DNA from: Warburgia ugandensis
Lineage: Eukaryota > Streptophyta > Magnoliopsida > Canellales > Canellaceae
Direction: 5' to 3'
NCBI GenBank assembly: GCA_035236585.1
Contig: CP141136.1
Location: forward strand, 50,919,136 to 50,983,135
Length of the DNA stretch: 64,000 nt
Part shown: one piece after another, positions 62,180 through 64,000 of the stretch
How the letters are laid out: each line of letters begins with the position of its first letter
Numbering within the stretch: the first letter of the stretch is position 1
Notes under the pieces: model-generated
Databases searched by the model: none
What the model was told of the DNA's origin: nothing
What the model saw: only the letters and a program-made list of their open reading frames with translations
Program-made: the position numbers and the translations under genes

Positions 62180-63300
62180 ACTCAAGATATAAAATAAAAT
62201 ACATAGCTACTAGAATCAGTTATCAACAAGGAACTTCAAATAACTTTATTGATTGAAGGGGAAAATACATTGGAAATAGTGTGTATAATACATGGGTGTA
62301 AATATGAAAATGACACACTTTTCCTAGGCCTAAAATTTGATTCAAATCATAGATAAAACACCTTCTAATTATCTCGAACTAAAATCAGATGATATGTAAG
62401 TAAGATCCAAAAAATTATCAAGAAAAAAGATGGTAAGAATGATGGGACAAATGAAGGCAAAAGACACCTAGAGGTAGCTCTCTCTCTCTATCTCTCCCTC
62501 TTAGAAAAAAGTGAATTTCAAGGAGGGAAATCAAGGATTCAAGCTCTTTCTTCTCTTGTATTTCACTAATAGAGAAGAGCTAACATGGATATTTGATGAA
62601 TAAGTAAGAAAAACTAAGAAGGTAGAACAAAGAAATAAGGGAAAGCAAGAAAGATTTAAGTGTGTGAAACAAAGGCAACAAAATAAGAACAAACTAGCTA
62701 CAAAAGCAATGAATTGAAATGAAACTACTAACCTAGAATCGAAGTGAAAAATAGAAAAAAAAAACCTTAAGAATCCAAAAGAAGAACAGCCCCAAAGAAA
62801 TCAAAAGTCCAAGCTCCAAAGTTCACTAAGCTAGAGTGTTGCTTTCAAGGTTTTCTCACAAATACTTGGAAAAAATGTGGATTTCATCAAGATTTATAAA
62901 TGGCTGGTTTTTCAATTGAATGAAACTTATTCTAGGAAAAGAAAGTGGATCTAGATCTAGGGTTTTAGTAAGGAAAGTTAGGTGGAGAGTGAGGTGAGTA
63001 AGACAACATCATGTTTCAGGCAAGGTGGCTGCCATATATTTAGAAAGGGGGGAGGAATCACCTTTTTAGGAAGGTGGCATGGAGCTCATTCCCTTCTAAA
63101 TACATGGCTTGGCTATTGGAAAAGAGAGAAATGGAATGAAAAAAATATGAAAAATGGGAAAGCATATAGGGTTTGAGGTGTTTTAGGTGTCAACTAGATC
63201 TAGGGGTTTTCTTGTTAAGAAACCATCTAAGATGACAACCAAGCAAGGGGGAGGCATCACTTTCTAGGAAGGTTTGGTAATGACCAAATTTGTAAGTCTT
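62180..63300 (-). repeat. 5' LTR of element B, U3-R side (probable)
   Basis: The position requires the rest of the 5' LTR here. The minus strand has a TATA-like TTTATAAATC at 62901-62892 followed by pyrimidine-rich transcribed text. The start may lie near 63300, where the minus strand reads TGACTGATAAGACTTACAAAT, weakly like TGTGATAAGCATTCAATTTT at 39377. I could not align the body with the 3' LTR remnant, so the limit is tentative. No gene. Confidence 0.4.
62892..62901 (-). promoter_or_regulatory. Possible TATA box in element B 5' LTR
   Basis: The minus strand reads ATTTATAAAT in an LTR-like context, upstream of pyrimidine-rich sequence. It is placed as an LTR promoter would be. No second copy is available to test conservation. 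Confidence 0.35.
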
Positions 63301-64000
63301 ATCAGTCAAACAAAAGTAACCCTCTTTTGATTACAGTCAAACATAGTATTTGTAATTAGTCGAATATTTAAGTCCTACTTATTTTAGAAAATAATTGGAT
63401 TGGATAGGAGGATAAATGTTTTATAAAATTTAAAATTTTGAAGTTATAATTTTTTGACAATATCCTCATAATTGGATTCTACTTGAAAATTGGAATCCAT
63501 CAACAAAAAGAACATTAAAAATGGAGTTTGGATGAAAAAGTTATTAGCATTTGAAGATGAAGGGTATTTTAGTAATTAAGAAAAAAGAGAAGAAATGAAA
63601 CGATTCAAAATGCAGGGGGGCGTTTTGATAATGACAACCCTCCATTATAGCGTCACCCCATCTGTGCCATGTCACTACATTTGTGCTGGAGAAAGGGCAG
63701 GTGCCGCCCCTCCTCCAGTCTTCTTCTGCGCCATCGGGATAAGTGATGGTGCTGGGAAAAATGCCAGTGGCACTACCCTCACTGCATCCCCTTCTCCCCC
63801 TCATCATCCGTCATCACTCTCCTCTCCATCTTCCTTCCCATTTCCCTTCGACCACCTGTTCTCCATTTTTTTCAACAACTATAACTATGGTTGCTATCTA
63901 AATCTTAACAACAGCCGCCCGAACAATGGTGGATCATCAATTTGACACCACCTTTGGGTTCATCTTGAAGACAGGATCAAAATCACCCTAACAATTGCTG
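63301..64000. other. Unassigned sequence at the window end
   Basis: The first 250 bp are AT-rich. From about 63600 the composition becomes richer in GC and C/T. An open frame at 63595-63945 (plus, 116 codons) is Ser/Pro-rich in the middle with no known domain, and a minus-strand frame overlaps it. The ggtattttagtaattaag and ggggggcgttttgataatg segments resemble repeat text common in plants, but I cannot name a family. It may be a further transposon cut by the window edge. Confidence 0.3.

Overview
The window looks like intergenic, AT-rich DNA from a flowering plant nuclear genome. It consists almost wholly of transposable elements inserted into one another. No intact host gene, rRNA, tRNA or CRISPR array is visible. 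The plant assignment rests on element types: Athila/Tat-like Ty3/gypsy retrotransposons with a primer site matching tRNA-Asp, Tekay/Del-like long LTRs with a primer site matching initiator tRNA-Met, an RTE-clade LINE of the common plant type, and a CACTA transposon. Coding remnants are full of stops and frameshifts.

Layout, left to right. (1) 1-1985: decayed internal end and LTR of a Tekay-like element, minus strand. (2) 1991-about 38700: Athila-like element A, plus strand. Its gag, protease, RT/RNase H and integrase remnants are split by a truncated giant LTR (3446-8064, minus orientation) and a solo giant LTR (8675-13163, plus orientation, TSD TATCA). Its 3' noncoding region holds an RTE LINE (15369-31233). 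That LINE is itself split by LARD-1 (18458-31119, TSD CATGG). Element A's 3' LTR is split by a CACTA transposon (32241-about 36790). (3) About 38700-63300: Athila-like element B, minus strand, from 3' LTR start (39377) to primer site (59216-59233) and 5' LTR. LARD-2 (45093-58363, TSD GTTCT) sits in its gag, and a solo LTR of another family (60045-62174, TSD ATAAC) sits in its 5' LTR. (4) 63301-64000: an unassigned tail.

The most notable units are LARD-1 and LARD-2. They are 12.7 and 13.3 kb elements with LTRs of 4.4 and 4.7 kb flanking a 3.8 kb internal domain that encodes no pol. Both have recognisable primer site, polypurine tract, TATA box and target duplications. They fit the class of large retrotransposon derivatives (LARDs), non-autonomous elements that must borrow proteins from a relative, here probably a Tekay/Del chromovirus. 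LARD-2 LTRs carry a roughly 310 bp CpG-dense block that LARD-1 LTRs lack. The LARD-2 LTRs differ from each other almost only at CTG/CAG trinucleotides, with recurrent identical changes. That pattern suggests methylation-linked sequencing error rather than mutation.

Inferred order of events: Athila-like A and B are oldest. The LINE, CACTA and the older LTR copies came next, and LARD-1 and LARD-2 are recent. All coordinates come from reading the sequence by eye; TSD-bounded ends are exact, others approximate.
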